43,831 nt of DNA from a virus. Positions 33,432-39,800 of this stretch are shown in pieces; the stretch's first letter is position 1, and each line of letters starts with the position of its first letter. The notes beneath the pieces were generated by a model. It had not been told where the DNA came from, did not search any database, and worked only from the letters and a program-made list of their open reading frames with translations. The DNA lies in the IMG/VR virus record IMGVR_UViG_3300021964_000003, positions 1 to 43,831 of that record. One strand, 5' to 3'. Position numbers and translations under genes: made by a program.

Positions 33432-33824
33432 CTAGTACCTACCTTTCCATCTCGGACATCTACCAACCAATACCCATGAACTCTCATCCCCAATAGGAGG
33501 TCTTGCTGTCAATTTCATACCCTTTAAAAAATTACGATTATTCCTCAACCGGACGCGAATATCTCCACAGAAAACCAAGTTTCGATTCAATGGAATTTTT
33601 GTCACCACTAATTCCTGAGTATCCGGAATAGGTTCCGGCTCAGAAAGGACATCAACCAATAACCCTTTTTGCACTAAATTCCTAATCTCATGTTCTCCGG
33701 ACTCAGTATAAACAATCCGGTTCGAGACTTTTGCCCATCCCGACACATCGTTCTCCATTCGATATTCCCTGATCTGTTCTCGCGGAATACCCAACTCTTT
33801 CGCTAAATCTACTTCACTCTTCAT
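33432..33824 (-). CDS. Possible DNA-binding protein (130 aa)
   Basis: I start it at the ATG at 33824 because AAGGAG sits 6 bases upstream; the open frame reaches 33863. The N-terminus VDLAKELGIPREQIREYR has helix-turn-helix spacing. The rest is beta-rich with many basic residues. The gene abuts the small pre-terminase gene (TAGATG), so it is in the packaging operon. DNA binding is inferred only from the N-terminal pattern. Confidence 0.65.
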   Translation of the reverse strand: MKSEVDLAKELGIPREQIREYRMENDVSGWAKVSNRIVYTESGEHEIRNLVQKGLLVDVLSEPEPIPDTQELVVTKIPLNRNLVFCGDIRVRLRNNRNFLKGMKLTARPPIGDESSWVLVGRCPRWKGRY

Positions 33825-33918
33825 TCTCAACTCCTTCATGTTCGTGGGGTGGAGAAACAACATCCTCGTTGTCCCACATCCAACCCAAGGTTAAATAATA
33901 ATCTAATTCTGATTCCAA
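33814..33918 (-). CDS. 34-residue acidic protein from a TTG start
   Basis: The frame opens at TTG 33918, with GGAAAGG seven bases upstream, inside the end of the nuclease-like gene and closes 10 bases into the next gene. The peptide has a protein-like core DYYLTLGWMWDNED and an acidic tail. It fills what would otherwise be a gap of about 80 bases. The unusual start and the size make it only moderately certain. Confidence 0.45.
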   Translation of the reverse strand: MESELDYYLTLGWMWDNEDVVSPPHEHEGVENEE

Positions 33919-34373
33919 GGTTTTACCTTTCCTTTAAATTTTTTCAGATATTCTAATGGTACGAAAACACATATCTCCCAATCTGTCTCAACCTGATTTC
34001 TAGGGTTACCATTATACGCAATTTTGCCATATTCATTGGCAATGCTCACATCGCAATATGCTTCAGTTCCACAAGCGAAAGAAACGCAAAGATAGCACTT
34101 CTGCTTGCATATCAAAGTTTCATTAACCAATTTATCCCACTTCTTTTTTGAAATAAAATAAAATGCAAAACTACCATAAAAATGTTTTGTATGTTTTATC
34201 TCAATAAATCCAAGATGCCATTTCCCCTGACGAATATGTAAATCTAAAATAGCACCCTCCTCAGTATCCAAAAGTTTTATATCTTTGCTCGCCCAACGCT
34301 TTTCTATTCTATTGGCAAACCTTCGCTGATTAATCTTATCTTGCTCGGTCTCCATTGGTTCATATTTATTCAT
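33903..34373 (-). CDS. Probable PD-(D/E)XK-type nuclease
   Basis: This encodes 156 residues with GGGGCAGGT at the ribosome site. GAILDLHI followed by GKWHLGFIEIKHTKHF gives the D...ExK spacing of PD-(D/E)XK nucleases, with RFANRIEKRW as a possible first-helix Glu. Such small nucleases in phages act in resolution or packaging, or as VRR-NUC-like enzymes. The residues are visible; the exact family is not established. Confidence 0.6.
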   Translation of the reverse strand: MNKYEPMETEQDKINQRRFANRIEKRWASKDIKLLDTEEGAILDLHIRQGKWHLGFIEIKHTKHFYGSFAFYFISKKKWDKLVNETLICKQKCYLCVSFACGTEAYCDVSIANEYGKIAYNGNPRNQVETDWEICVFVPLEYLKKFKGKVKPWNQN

Positions 34374-34383
34374 ACCTGCCCCA

Positions 34384-34626
34384 CTATCTATCCACTTTCA
34401 TAAATAAAAATTTTCGATCAAATGGTAGGTTTTCAATCATCCGGTGTACCTTCCATAATGCTGAAATATATATTTGATCATTTTTCCTCGATATACCTTT
34501 TTTATTCTTACTTCTCTCAATCAAGTTGTGCAGTTGAAGATTTAATAAATTGTACAAATATTTATATTCCTTGTTAGTAAGTTTTTTAGGATCACTTTCA
34601 GTTAACATATCTAAATTTGGTTTCAT
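34384..34626 (-). CDS. Small basic helical protein, unknown (80 aa)
   Basis: This encodes 80 residues, rich in Lys, Asn and Leu (KEYKYLYNLLNLQLHNLIERSKNKK), probably helical. It starts after GGACAGGC, nearly the same ribosome site as the next gene. It lies in the packaging block, 10 bases after a 94-residue gene. No motif is recognised. Confidence 0.65.
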   Translation of the reverse strand: MKPNLDMLTESDPKKLTNKEYKYLYNLLNLQLHNLIERSKNKKGISRKNDQIYISALWKVHRMIENLPFDRKFLFMKVDR

Positions 34627-34636
34627 GCCTGTCCAA

Positions 34637-34921
34637 TTATCTACCTTTTATTAGTTCTCCCCATTTTTCCCATGCCATGTTTTTTGATCCTTTCATAAAA
34701 AACCATACCTCAAATCCACCTCTCGATTTACTAGGAATGCCCTCTCGCTCAGGATATCCTTTCCACTTTGGTAGAACTTTTATTTTGCAGACCAAAAATC
34801 CACTTATCCGGTTACCTTCACAGCATTGAAAGATTGCATTCATATCCGCACGAGCGAGTAATTTTAATTCATATCCAAATTTGAATAAAGGGTAAGAAAG
34901 TGGTAAAGTGTTGGTTGTCAT
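34637..34921 (-). CDS. Small protein, first gene after the G+C-rich intergenic region (94 aa)
   Basis: This encodes 94 residues with several aromatics and three Cys (FQCCEGNRISGFLVC). No Shine-Dalgarno site is evident. It is the first gene downstream of a probable terminator, so it may lead the packaging transcript. It has no recognisable domain, and the start could be at an internal Met. Confidence 0.55.
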   Translation of the reverse strand: MTTNTLPLSYPLFKFGYELKLLARADMNAIFQCCEGNRISGFLVCKIKVLPKWKGYPEREGIPSKSRGGFEVWFFMKGSKNMAWEKWGELIKGR

Positions 34922-35157
34922 CAGATTAAAAAACTTTTCTTAGTCACTATCGGTTCATTACAAGAACGAAAAATCGACCTAGACCCCCCCACCCCATCAA
35001 AAGAGGACTAAAAGTCCCCTGATCACCCTGATAAACACTAGAGTTTGAGCGTTTCCACCCCATTTTCCTATAGTTAGACGCACATACACGCAGGAATCCG
35101 GACAAAAGAAAGAGACCCTGCGACCGGTATTGTATGAATAAAGCTCCAATGTAGTGC
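34922..35157. other. 236-base intergenic region, G+C-rich, candidate packaging or late-promoter site
   Basis: No convincing gene fills this stretch. It is richer in G and C than its surroundings and contains a run of seven C followed by ACCCC (34984-34995), a hairpin terminator and an ACCGGT palindrome near 35123. A frame of 72 codons on the minus strand (34947-35165) runs through the terminator and is not credible. Placement between small and large terminase genes would suit a cos/pac site, but no cos-like features can be proven. Confidence 0.5.
34999..35020 (-). terminator. Intrinsic terminator ending the replication operon
   Basis: On the minus strand AGGGGACT, a 3-base loop TTT and AGTCCTCT form an 8-bp stem with one G-U pair, followed by a run of T. 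It lies about 140 bases after the stop of the 65-residue gene. The short T-run makes it moderate in strength. Confidence 0.55.
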
Positions 35158-35355
35158 CTATTCATCGTCTTTACCCTCATCAATAGATATTCTACCATCC
35201 TCATCATCCTGAGCCTGTTTTGCGTCACCCCCTGTTGAGATGATATAATCATAGATAGGTTTCTTCCACATTTTCCTCAATCGAGCGTTACCAATCTGTG
35301 CGGACAATACATCCAATGCATGAAGTGCCTTATCCTTATCAGAATCCGATGTCAT
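35158..35355 (-). CDS. Small acidic-tailed protein, unknown (65 aa)
   Basis: I start it at the ATG at 35355 (MTSDSDKDKA), with AAAGGG about 8 bases upstream; the frame is open to 35457 but that part overlaps the previous gene. It has a helical middle (ALHALDVLSAQIGNARLRKMW) and an acidic tail (DDEDGRISIDEGKDDE). It overlaps the 75-residue gene by 17 bases and is the last gene before the terminator. Confidence 0.6.
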   Translation of the reverse strand: MTSDSDKDKALHALDVLSAQIGNARLRKMWKKPIYDYIISTGGDAKQAQDDEDGRISIDEGKDDE

Positions 35356-35566
35356 AAACATTGCCCTTTGTTTTCCTCTGCCTTGGTTTATTTGACCTGA
35401 TTGGCTTTCCCTCGGTATCAAATCCAACCAATTGAGTGTTGCTCCAAAATCGTTCACTTCCTCTCAATACCTCTTCGTAAGTTGCCCTCGAATAAATGGT
35501 ATCATCCATTGCATGAATCATGACCTGTTTCTTCAGTTTGAGTGGTGACTTGTACAAATGTTTCAT
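35339..35566 (-). CDS. Small basic protein after small terminase, unknown (75 aa)
   Basis: This encodes 75 residues, starting in an ATGA overlap with the small terminase-like gene. It is Lys/Arg-rich at the N-terminus (KSPLKLKKQV) and again near the C-terminus (KPRQRKTKG). The charge suggests nucleic-acid contact. It is translationally coupled on both sides, which supports it as a real gene. Function unknown. Confidence 0.65.
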   Translation of the reverse strand: MKHLYKSPLKLKKQVMIHAMDDTIYSRATYEEVLRGSERFWSNTQLVGFDTEGKPIRSNKPRQRKTKGNVYDIGF

Positions 35567-35973
35567 CTCTTTTGTTTTGGAAGTGCCTCCAACATTTGGT
35601 TAAACTCTTCCGGTGAAATATTCTTCTTCACTACCTCAATTCGTTGACTTGGTTCGCCTTGAATATCTCGAATGATCTTCGCCATCTTCTCAACCACTTC
35701 AGGAACCTTCGCGAGTGGAATATCATTGATTTGCCTATTGATCGTGTGAAGACCTTGCATGAGTGCCAACTTAGACTGATCTAAAACATTCTGAGTGAAA
35801 TCTTCAGGTGATAGGCTCGCGATGGCATCTAATTGCTCTTTTTGATCTTTGGTTAATGCCAATGGATGGGTTGCATCCATGTAATCACTTACAATATCCT
35901 TACAAGCGTGTTGCAAGGGTGCTAGACCCATCTTCTTTCTTCTATTTTCTGATATTCTTGGTCTACCCGTCAT
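35563..35973 (-). CDS. Probable terminase small subunit
   Basis: I start it at the ATG at 35973 (MTGRPRISENRRK), which overlaps the stop of a 27-residue gene. The open frame to 36048 reads through the membrane-protein gene and gives implausible residues. The resulting 136 residues are helical, with the basic GRPR N-terminus usual for small terminases and a C-terminal Lys/Arg tail (EALPKQKR). It is separated from the large subunit by several small genes. The match is by pattern and position only; a replication accessory role is the alternative. Confidence 0.55.
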   Translation of the reverse strand: MTGRPRISENRRKKMGLAPLQHACKDIVSDYMDATHPLALTKDQKEQLDAIASLSPEDFTQNVLDQSKLALMQGLHTINRQINDIPLAKVPEVVEKMAKIIRDIQGEPSQRIEVVKKNISPEEFNQMLEALPKQKR

Positions 35974-36053
35974 GTAACTAAATACCCAAATAGCATTACC
36001 GCTATAATTAGTAATAAAACAAATCCCCAATCGATATGATCTTGCCAATTCAT
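35970..36053 (-). CDS. 27-residue single-span membrane protein
   Basis: ATG at 36053 overlaps the loader gene stop as ATGA, and its own stop overlaps the small terminase start as ATGA. After MNWQDHIDWG comes one hydrophobic segment FVLLLIIAVMLFGYLVT. Tight coupling on both sides and a clean membrane helix argue for a real gene. It may act in lysis timing or membrane tethering, but no function is visible. Confidence 0.6.
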   Translation of the reverse strand: MNWQDHIDWGFVLLLIIAVMLFGYLVT

Positions 36054-36775
36054 GAAAACACTACCTCCTCTTGCATTACTTGTTTTTTATTCATCACCAC
36101 TAAGTCACAGGTCTCCCTTAATCGTGCTAGCAGTGCCTGACCCCGATGTGGGTCATCAAATGATTTTACAGCATCACTACGCTTGACCTGAGTGGTACAA
36201 AGTAGTGGTAGTTGCCTTGCCATCCTTGCCTCGATGATTTCAAACAATCCGGCTTGCGTTGTTGGACTCATCTTTTCTGCAAATAGATCATCAATCGCTA
36301 GGATTGGAACACTTACAATCTCATCTCTCCAAGACCGGAAGAATGCACTTCGCTTTGCCTCGATCAATTGAGTGTGAAAGTCTCCGGCAAAAAATACCTT
36401 AAATCTTCTACCTTGTGAGTGAAGCTCCTTCAACAACATGCAAAGTGACCTTGTCTTTCCCTGCCTCGAAGCACCCATGATGTACAATCCCTTTTTGCGT
36501 AAAGGTGACCACTTCATGATTTCCGGTAACATCAATTGTGCTGAAATTGGAAGCTTGCTAATTGATGACTCTCTGTAGCCCATTGGAATCAAATTCTCAA
36601 TTGGCTCAATTGCATGATCTACCCTTGGAAGATTCTGTTCAGCTTTTTGCTCGCGATGATAATTCTCACAACATTCATCACAAACAGCTACATCCACATT
36701 TCCTCCAAACAAGGGTGAATCGATTAGTTCCTGAGTCCACCCTGAATCCTGATTACATTCTCTACATGGTATCAT
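36050..36775 (-). CDS. DnaC-like helicase loader ATPase
   Basis: This encodes 241 residues. The N-terminus carries a likely zinc site (CRECxxxSGW at 4-13 and CDECC at 32-36), followed by an AAA+ core with Walker A GASRQGKT at 101-108 and Walker B ILAIDDLF around 158-165. This is the architecture of phage DnaC/IstB-type loaders that bring the host DnaB helicase to the origin. It follows the initiator-like gene by TAAATG, fitting a lambda O/P-type pair. Confidence 0.85.
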   Translation of the reverse strand: MIPCRECNQDSGWTQELIDSPLFGGNVDVAVCDECCENYHREQKAEQNLPRVDHAIEPIENLIPMGYRESSISKLPISAQLMLPEIMKWSPLRKKGLYIMGASRQGKTRSLCMLLKELHSQGRRFKVFFAGDFHTQLIEAKRSAFFRSWRDEIVSVPILAIDDLFAEKMSPTTQAGLFEIIEARMARQLPLLCTTQVKRSDAVKSFDDPHRGQALLARLRETCDLVVMNKKQVMQEEVVFS

Positions 36776-37417
36776 TTAGAAATCCTCCTCTCCAAAAGTT
36801 CCGGTAGATTCGATCTTCTTATCCTCGTCCAAGAATATTCCCTGCCATCCATTTTGGACTGATCGGTTAAGTGCCTTGATGATTGGCTCAACACCCTGTT
36901 CTTCGAGAATGGGATCAAACGATTTCCAAATCCTTTTCATGGTAGTGGGCTTGATCGTTTTCTTCAGTTCCTTCCGCATCTGAACATATTCATCCCATGC
37001 CTCTCTCAGACTCTCTATATATATATCTATATCTTTATTAATAATATTATATATTTTTAAGGTGCGCACGAGAGGTGCTGTCACTTTTACCCCTTTTTGG
37101 GGGTTTTTGCTGTCACCCTCATTTTGCTCAGGCTCCCAATCAATAATTTCCGGTGCTGTCACTTTTGCCTGTTTTTGGGGGTTTTTGCTGTCACTTTGGA
37201 AATCAGGCTTAATTACCTCTGCTGTCACATTTGCCTTAAACTGAGGCTTTTTGCTGTCACTTTGAACATCGTTAATTTTGTAAATATCGATGCCTTGGAT
37301 GATCAGGTGCTTGATAATTTCATTCGTAGACATCTCATATTGATCTGAGATTGCCTTCAATTGATGCCGGAGGAAATCCGGCAATGTGATCGTGAGTCTT
37401 TGTTTAAAATGGGACAT
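36776..37417 (-). CDS. Replication initiator-like protein containing the origin
   Basis: I start it at the ATG at 37417 (MSHFKQRLTITLP), overlapping the SSB gene by 14 bases; the open frame to 37504 lies wholly inside SSB. This gives 213 residues. An N-terminal ribbon-helix-helix-like segment is followed by three SDSKxPQ...VTA repeats and a helical C-terminal domain (ESLREAWDEYVQMRKELK). The repeats reflect DNA iterons read in two frames. An initiator sitting on its own origin just before a DnaC-like loader matches lambda O. The protein family is not firmly known. Confidence 0.7.
   Translation of the reverse strand: MSHFKQRLTITLPDFLRHQLKAISDQYEMSTNEIIKHLIIQGIDIYKINDVQSDSKKPQFKANVTAEVIKPDFQSDSKNPQKQAKVTAPEIIDWEPEQNEGDSKNPQKGVKVTAPLVRTLKIYNIINKDIDIYIESLREAWDEYVQMRKELKKTIKPTTMKRIWKSFDPILEEQGVEPIIKALNRSVQNGWQGIFLDEDKKIESTGTFGEEDF
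37015..37260. other. Predicted replication origin: six iterons and an A+T-rich unwinding region
   Basis: The minus-strand 9-mer GTGACAGCA occurs six times in one orientation at 37076, 37108, 37154, 37186, 37220 and 37252 (left ends), as three pairs with members 32 bases apart. Within a pair a CCCC/GGGG or GCCT/AGGC inverted repeat is often present. Beyond the array lies an almost pure A/T stretch at 37015-37060. Iterons plus an adjacent A+T-rich region inside an initiator gene is the lambda ori layout. Confidence 0.75.
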
Positions 37418-37841
37418 CGTCTTCGTCTTCCTCCTCCACAAAATCATCTTCAAAGGATGGTTCCGCTTGGAGGTCACTTGCCGTATCCCTGCCATTGCCA
37501 TCATCCACCACAGATTCAGTTAATGTTGTTGCCGGAAGATACTTGAATATTTTCTTGTATCCGGCTTTATCTATCCCTGCTTCAACTTGAATTTCCTTCC
37601 CAAAGAAAAACTCAAATTGATGTTTACCAACCTTATCCCAAGAACTTGATTCAACACCAAGTGCCTTGAAGAATAAATCCAACTTCCATTGGCAAGATGC
37701 CATCAGAAAAAAGGAGTCGTAATAAGTATTCTCATCGACATTGAACATTACAGAAAGGAATTTATTTCCGTTCTTCGTGAGGTTAGGAGTTCCATCTTGT
37801 TTGGTGTCATAACACCCAACTATTTTTGCTATTTGTTTCAT
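37404..37841 (-). CDS. Single-stranded DNA-binding protein
   Basis: This encodes 145 residues. The first 105 are beta-rich with aromatics, consistent with an OB fold. An acidic tail follows, ending EDEDDVPF, which matches the DDDIPF-type C-terminal tip by which SSB recruits partner proteins. It lies one base after the exonuclease stop and overlaps the initiator gene. The body is diverged from bacterial SSB, so the tip and context carry the call. Confidence 0.8.
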   Translation of the reverse strand: MKQIAKIVGCYDTKQDGTPNLTKNGNKFLSVMFNVDENTYYDSFFLMASCQWKLDLFFKALGVESSSWDKVGKHQFEFFFGKEIQVEAGIDKAGYKKIFKYLPATTLTESVVDDGNGRDTASDLQAEPSFEDDFVEEEDEDDVPF

Positions 37842-37842
37842 A

Positions 37843-38574
37843 TTAAAATTCAGCGTTTGCTGTGTAATTATTCAATTCGTTCATATCCCCATGTAAGTTC
37901 GATGCCCGTTTCCAAAACCTTTCGACCAAGTCTTTTGATCCATTTGGATCATCCTTCTTGGCAAAGTCTAAACAGGTTCCGAAATCACCTTCATTAATGT
38001 AGCCAATTGCTACCGGATCGGAGAACTGAGCGTGTAGCCCTGCCTTGTCCTTAATCGCATCAAAATGACCCTCTCTTGCCTCCTCTATCTTTGCCTGTCT
38101 TTTCTCAGGGTCTTTGATGTTACCAAGCTTTACCTTTTCTTCCTTAAAAGCCGGAGCCAATTTTTGAAGTTCAAGGTCACCCTTTGGTGCTGTTTCGATA
38201 TCAAAGAAAACACATCGTTCTTCAACATAAGCGTTGAGGTAATTATTCATCGACCTGAAAACATTTCGAGTCTGCATCATATCATTCTCAAGGTATGATT
38301 CCTGTTCCTCCCTAGGGAGTTGATAAAAGAACTTTCCGTTACCATTTTTTCCCTCATGCCCTGTCCACTTTGATAGATTATTTAGCGATACTCTAAACCC
38401 CCATTCTGAGGCTCCAAAGAACTCATTAGTGTCAACCCATATTGTGGGAAGTTTTCCAAATTTCTTATTCGCCAAGTGGCTCAAGTAAACAGGTACTTTT
38501 ACCTGATTCAACATTGACCAACGAATTAAATATGGAACATCAAAGTTCCGGATATTATGTCCTACTAAATGCAT
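37843..38574 (-). CDS. DnaQ-type 3'-5' exonuclease with circularly permuted motif order
   Basis: This encodes 243 residues, starting in a TAATG overlap with the ERF gene; an in-frame stop lies two codons upstream, so this start is firm. The first residues are LVGHNIRNFDVPYL (Exo II, Asp12), then SYLENDMMQT (Exo III, Asp98), and only then FFDIETAP (Exo I, Asp125 and Glu127) with the LGNIKDPEK stretch that normally follows Exo I. The usual order is I-II-III. The C-terminal end (VERFWKRASNLHG) is what normally precedes Exo II. All acidic residues are kept, so activity is plausible. Family membership is well supported; permutation is inferred. Confidence 0.82.
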   Translation of the reverse strand: MHLVGHNIRNFDVPYLIRWSMLNQVKVPVYLSHLANKKFGKLPTIWVDTNEFFGASEWGFRVSLNNLSKWTGHEGKNGNGKFFYQLPREEQESYLENDMMQTRNVFRSMNNYLNAYVEERCVFFDIETAPKGDLELQKLAPAFKEEKVKLGNIKDPEKRQAKIEEAREGHFDAIKDKAGLHAQFSDPVAIGYINEGDFGTCLDFAKKDDPNGSKDLVERFWKRASNLHGDMNELNNYTANAEF

Positions 38575-39266
38575 TATTTATTCCCCCACTTTTTAACTTT
38601 GTCCTTAATTTCCTGATCAGTAAAATTCAGGAAAGTTTTACATGCTTTGATTGAAGATGTGTCCGGATAGAATCCAATTGCATCAGCATACTTTAATGCC
38701 TTTAGCTCGGACAACTTCTCTAATGCTAATTTTCTTATCTCGGTATCAGATAATTCAATCTCAGCTTCCGGTTCCGGTTTGGGTTCGGCTTTCTTTGCCG
38801 GAGGTTTTGGCTTAGGCTTAGGCTCCGGTATCGATTCAACCTCTCCGGCTCCATCAATATCTTCCTCACTCGCGATGCCAAAATAAGTGGTAAGTTGATA
38901 CCGCCTAAAATAGGTCAGGCAACTACCAAGAGATTGCTCCGGACTCATCCCCTTTTTTTGAGTCACATCAAATGGAAAGAAAGAACTTGGCAATCGCTCG
39001 CCACTTTCGTGCATTAAGAAAAGCTCAAGCACTAGTTTTCCATGATCATCAGATTGGATCATTTGAATATAAGCTAATCCATGCTTGTTAAGGACTTTTA
39101 GGATCGTAACGACCGAAGGAAGTCCTGCGAATTTATATCCGAACCCCTGTTCCGTTTTCCTCGGATTAGTAAGTTCTGCCTGAGCTTTAACAAAAGCAGA
39201 ATAGATTTCCTTAGAAGAAATTTGAGTAGCAGAAATGCTAGGTGTTTTATTTTTTTCATCATTCAT
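38574..39266 (-). CDS. ERF-family single-strand annealing protein
   Basis: This encodes 230 residues. YSAFVKAQAELTN, FGYKFAGLPSVVTILK, FPFDVTQKKGMSPEQSLGS and LTYFRRYQLTTYFGIASEEDID follow the ERF pattern. The Pro/Lys/Glu linker near residues 150-170 is typical between the core and a small C-terminal domain. ERF proteins anneal single strands during phage recombination and circularisation. Coupled to the exonuclease by TAATG and to the nuclease gene by one base, it forms a recombination module. Confidence 0.87.
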   Translation of the reverse strand: MNDEKNKTPSISATQISSKEIYSAFVKAQAELTNPRKTEQGFGYKFAGLPSVVTILKVLNKHGLAYIQMIQSDDHGKLVLELFLMHESGERLPSSFFPFDVTQKKGMSPEQSLGSCLTYFRRYQLTTYFGIASEEDIDGAGEVESIPEPKPKPKPPAKKAEPKPEPEAEIELSDTEIRKLALEKLSELKALKYADAIGFYPDTSSIKACKTFLNFTDQEIKDKVKKWGNK

Positions 39267-39583
39267 TATTGTTCGTTGTTTAGTAGTTGTAGAAAATCAT
39301 CTAACCTCATGGTGATCAGATTTTCATGATTGTTTTTTGTGTGAATTACGCATGGTGGTTTTCCTTTGGAATCCTTTATTGCTTGCGTAAAAGCTTTATA
39401 TAAATTCAGTTTTTCGACATGTTTACATTCCACTGAAAAAGGGAAATCAGGACAGGTGACATCTGCGTCTCCATTAGCACCACAGAATTGCTGTGATCGA
39501 TGTGCCGGATACCCATTGTCAGTCAACAGGTGAGCAATCGCCCTTTCAAACCTAGCGCCCTTCTGCTTGGAATTTATAGGCAT
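39266..39583 (-). CDS. PD-(D/E)XK resolvase-like endonuclease
   Basis: This encodes 105 residues. KGARFERAIAHLL provides the first-helix Glu, GDADVTCPDF a catalytic Asp and FSVECKH the ExK motif, the order found in Holliday junction resolvase-like phage nucleases. Length fits a minimal single-domain enzyme. With ERF and the exonuclease it would process recombination intermediates. The start at 39583 overlaps the preceding small gene by 32 bases, which is unusually long, so an internal start is possible. Confidence 0.8.
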   Translation of the reverse strand: MPINSKQKGARFERAIAHLLTDNGYPAHRSQQFCGANGDADVTCPDFPFSVECKHVEKLNLYKAFTQAIKDSKGKPPCVIHTKNNHENLITMRLDDFLQLLNNEQ

Positions 39584-39770
39584 CCTTAAAATCTCCCTGC
39601 ATGACCTGAATCAGATCGTTTAGTTCAGTTAGGGTTCCCGTCCACTCGGAACCTGTCTCTATCGTTATATTATTTTGATCATCAAGAGTTAACTTCATAT
39701 TGTTAACACTAATTGAACTTTTGTTTAACTTTAATTTTGGGACATATTCATCCCTATTTATATTTACCAT
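39552..39770 (-). CDS. Small protein after integrase, unknown (72 aa)
   Basis: This encodes 72 residues, beta-rich in the first half (LKLNKSSISVNNMKLTLDD) and helical at the end. No Shine-Dalgarno site is clear; an internal start at the second Met is possible. It begins the recombination operon after the integrase stop and overlaps the nuclease gene by 32 bases. Function unknown. Confidence 0.55.
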   Translation of the reverse strand: MVNINRDEYVPKLKLNKSSISVNNMKLTLDDQNNITIETGSEWTGTLTELNDLIQVMQGDFKDAYKFQAEGR

Positions 39771-39800
39771 TTTGTTTAGCTTTCTATTATTTAGTGCTAA

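Noticed and set aside
34947-35165. 72-codon minus-strand frame in the G+C-rich gap
   Set aside because: It runs through the predicted terminator and a seven-base homopolymer, has no ribosome site and reads as low-quality peptide.
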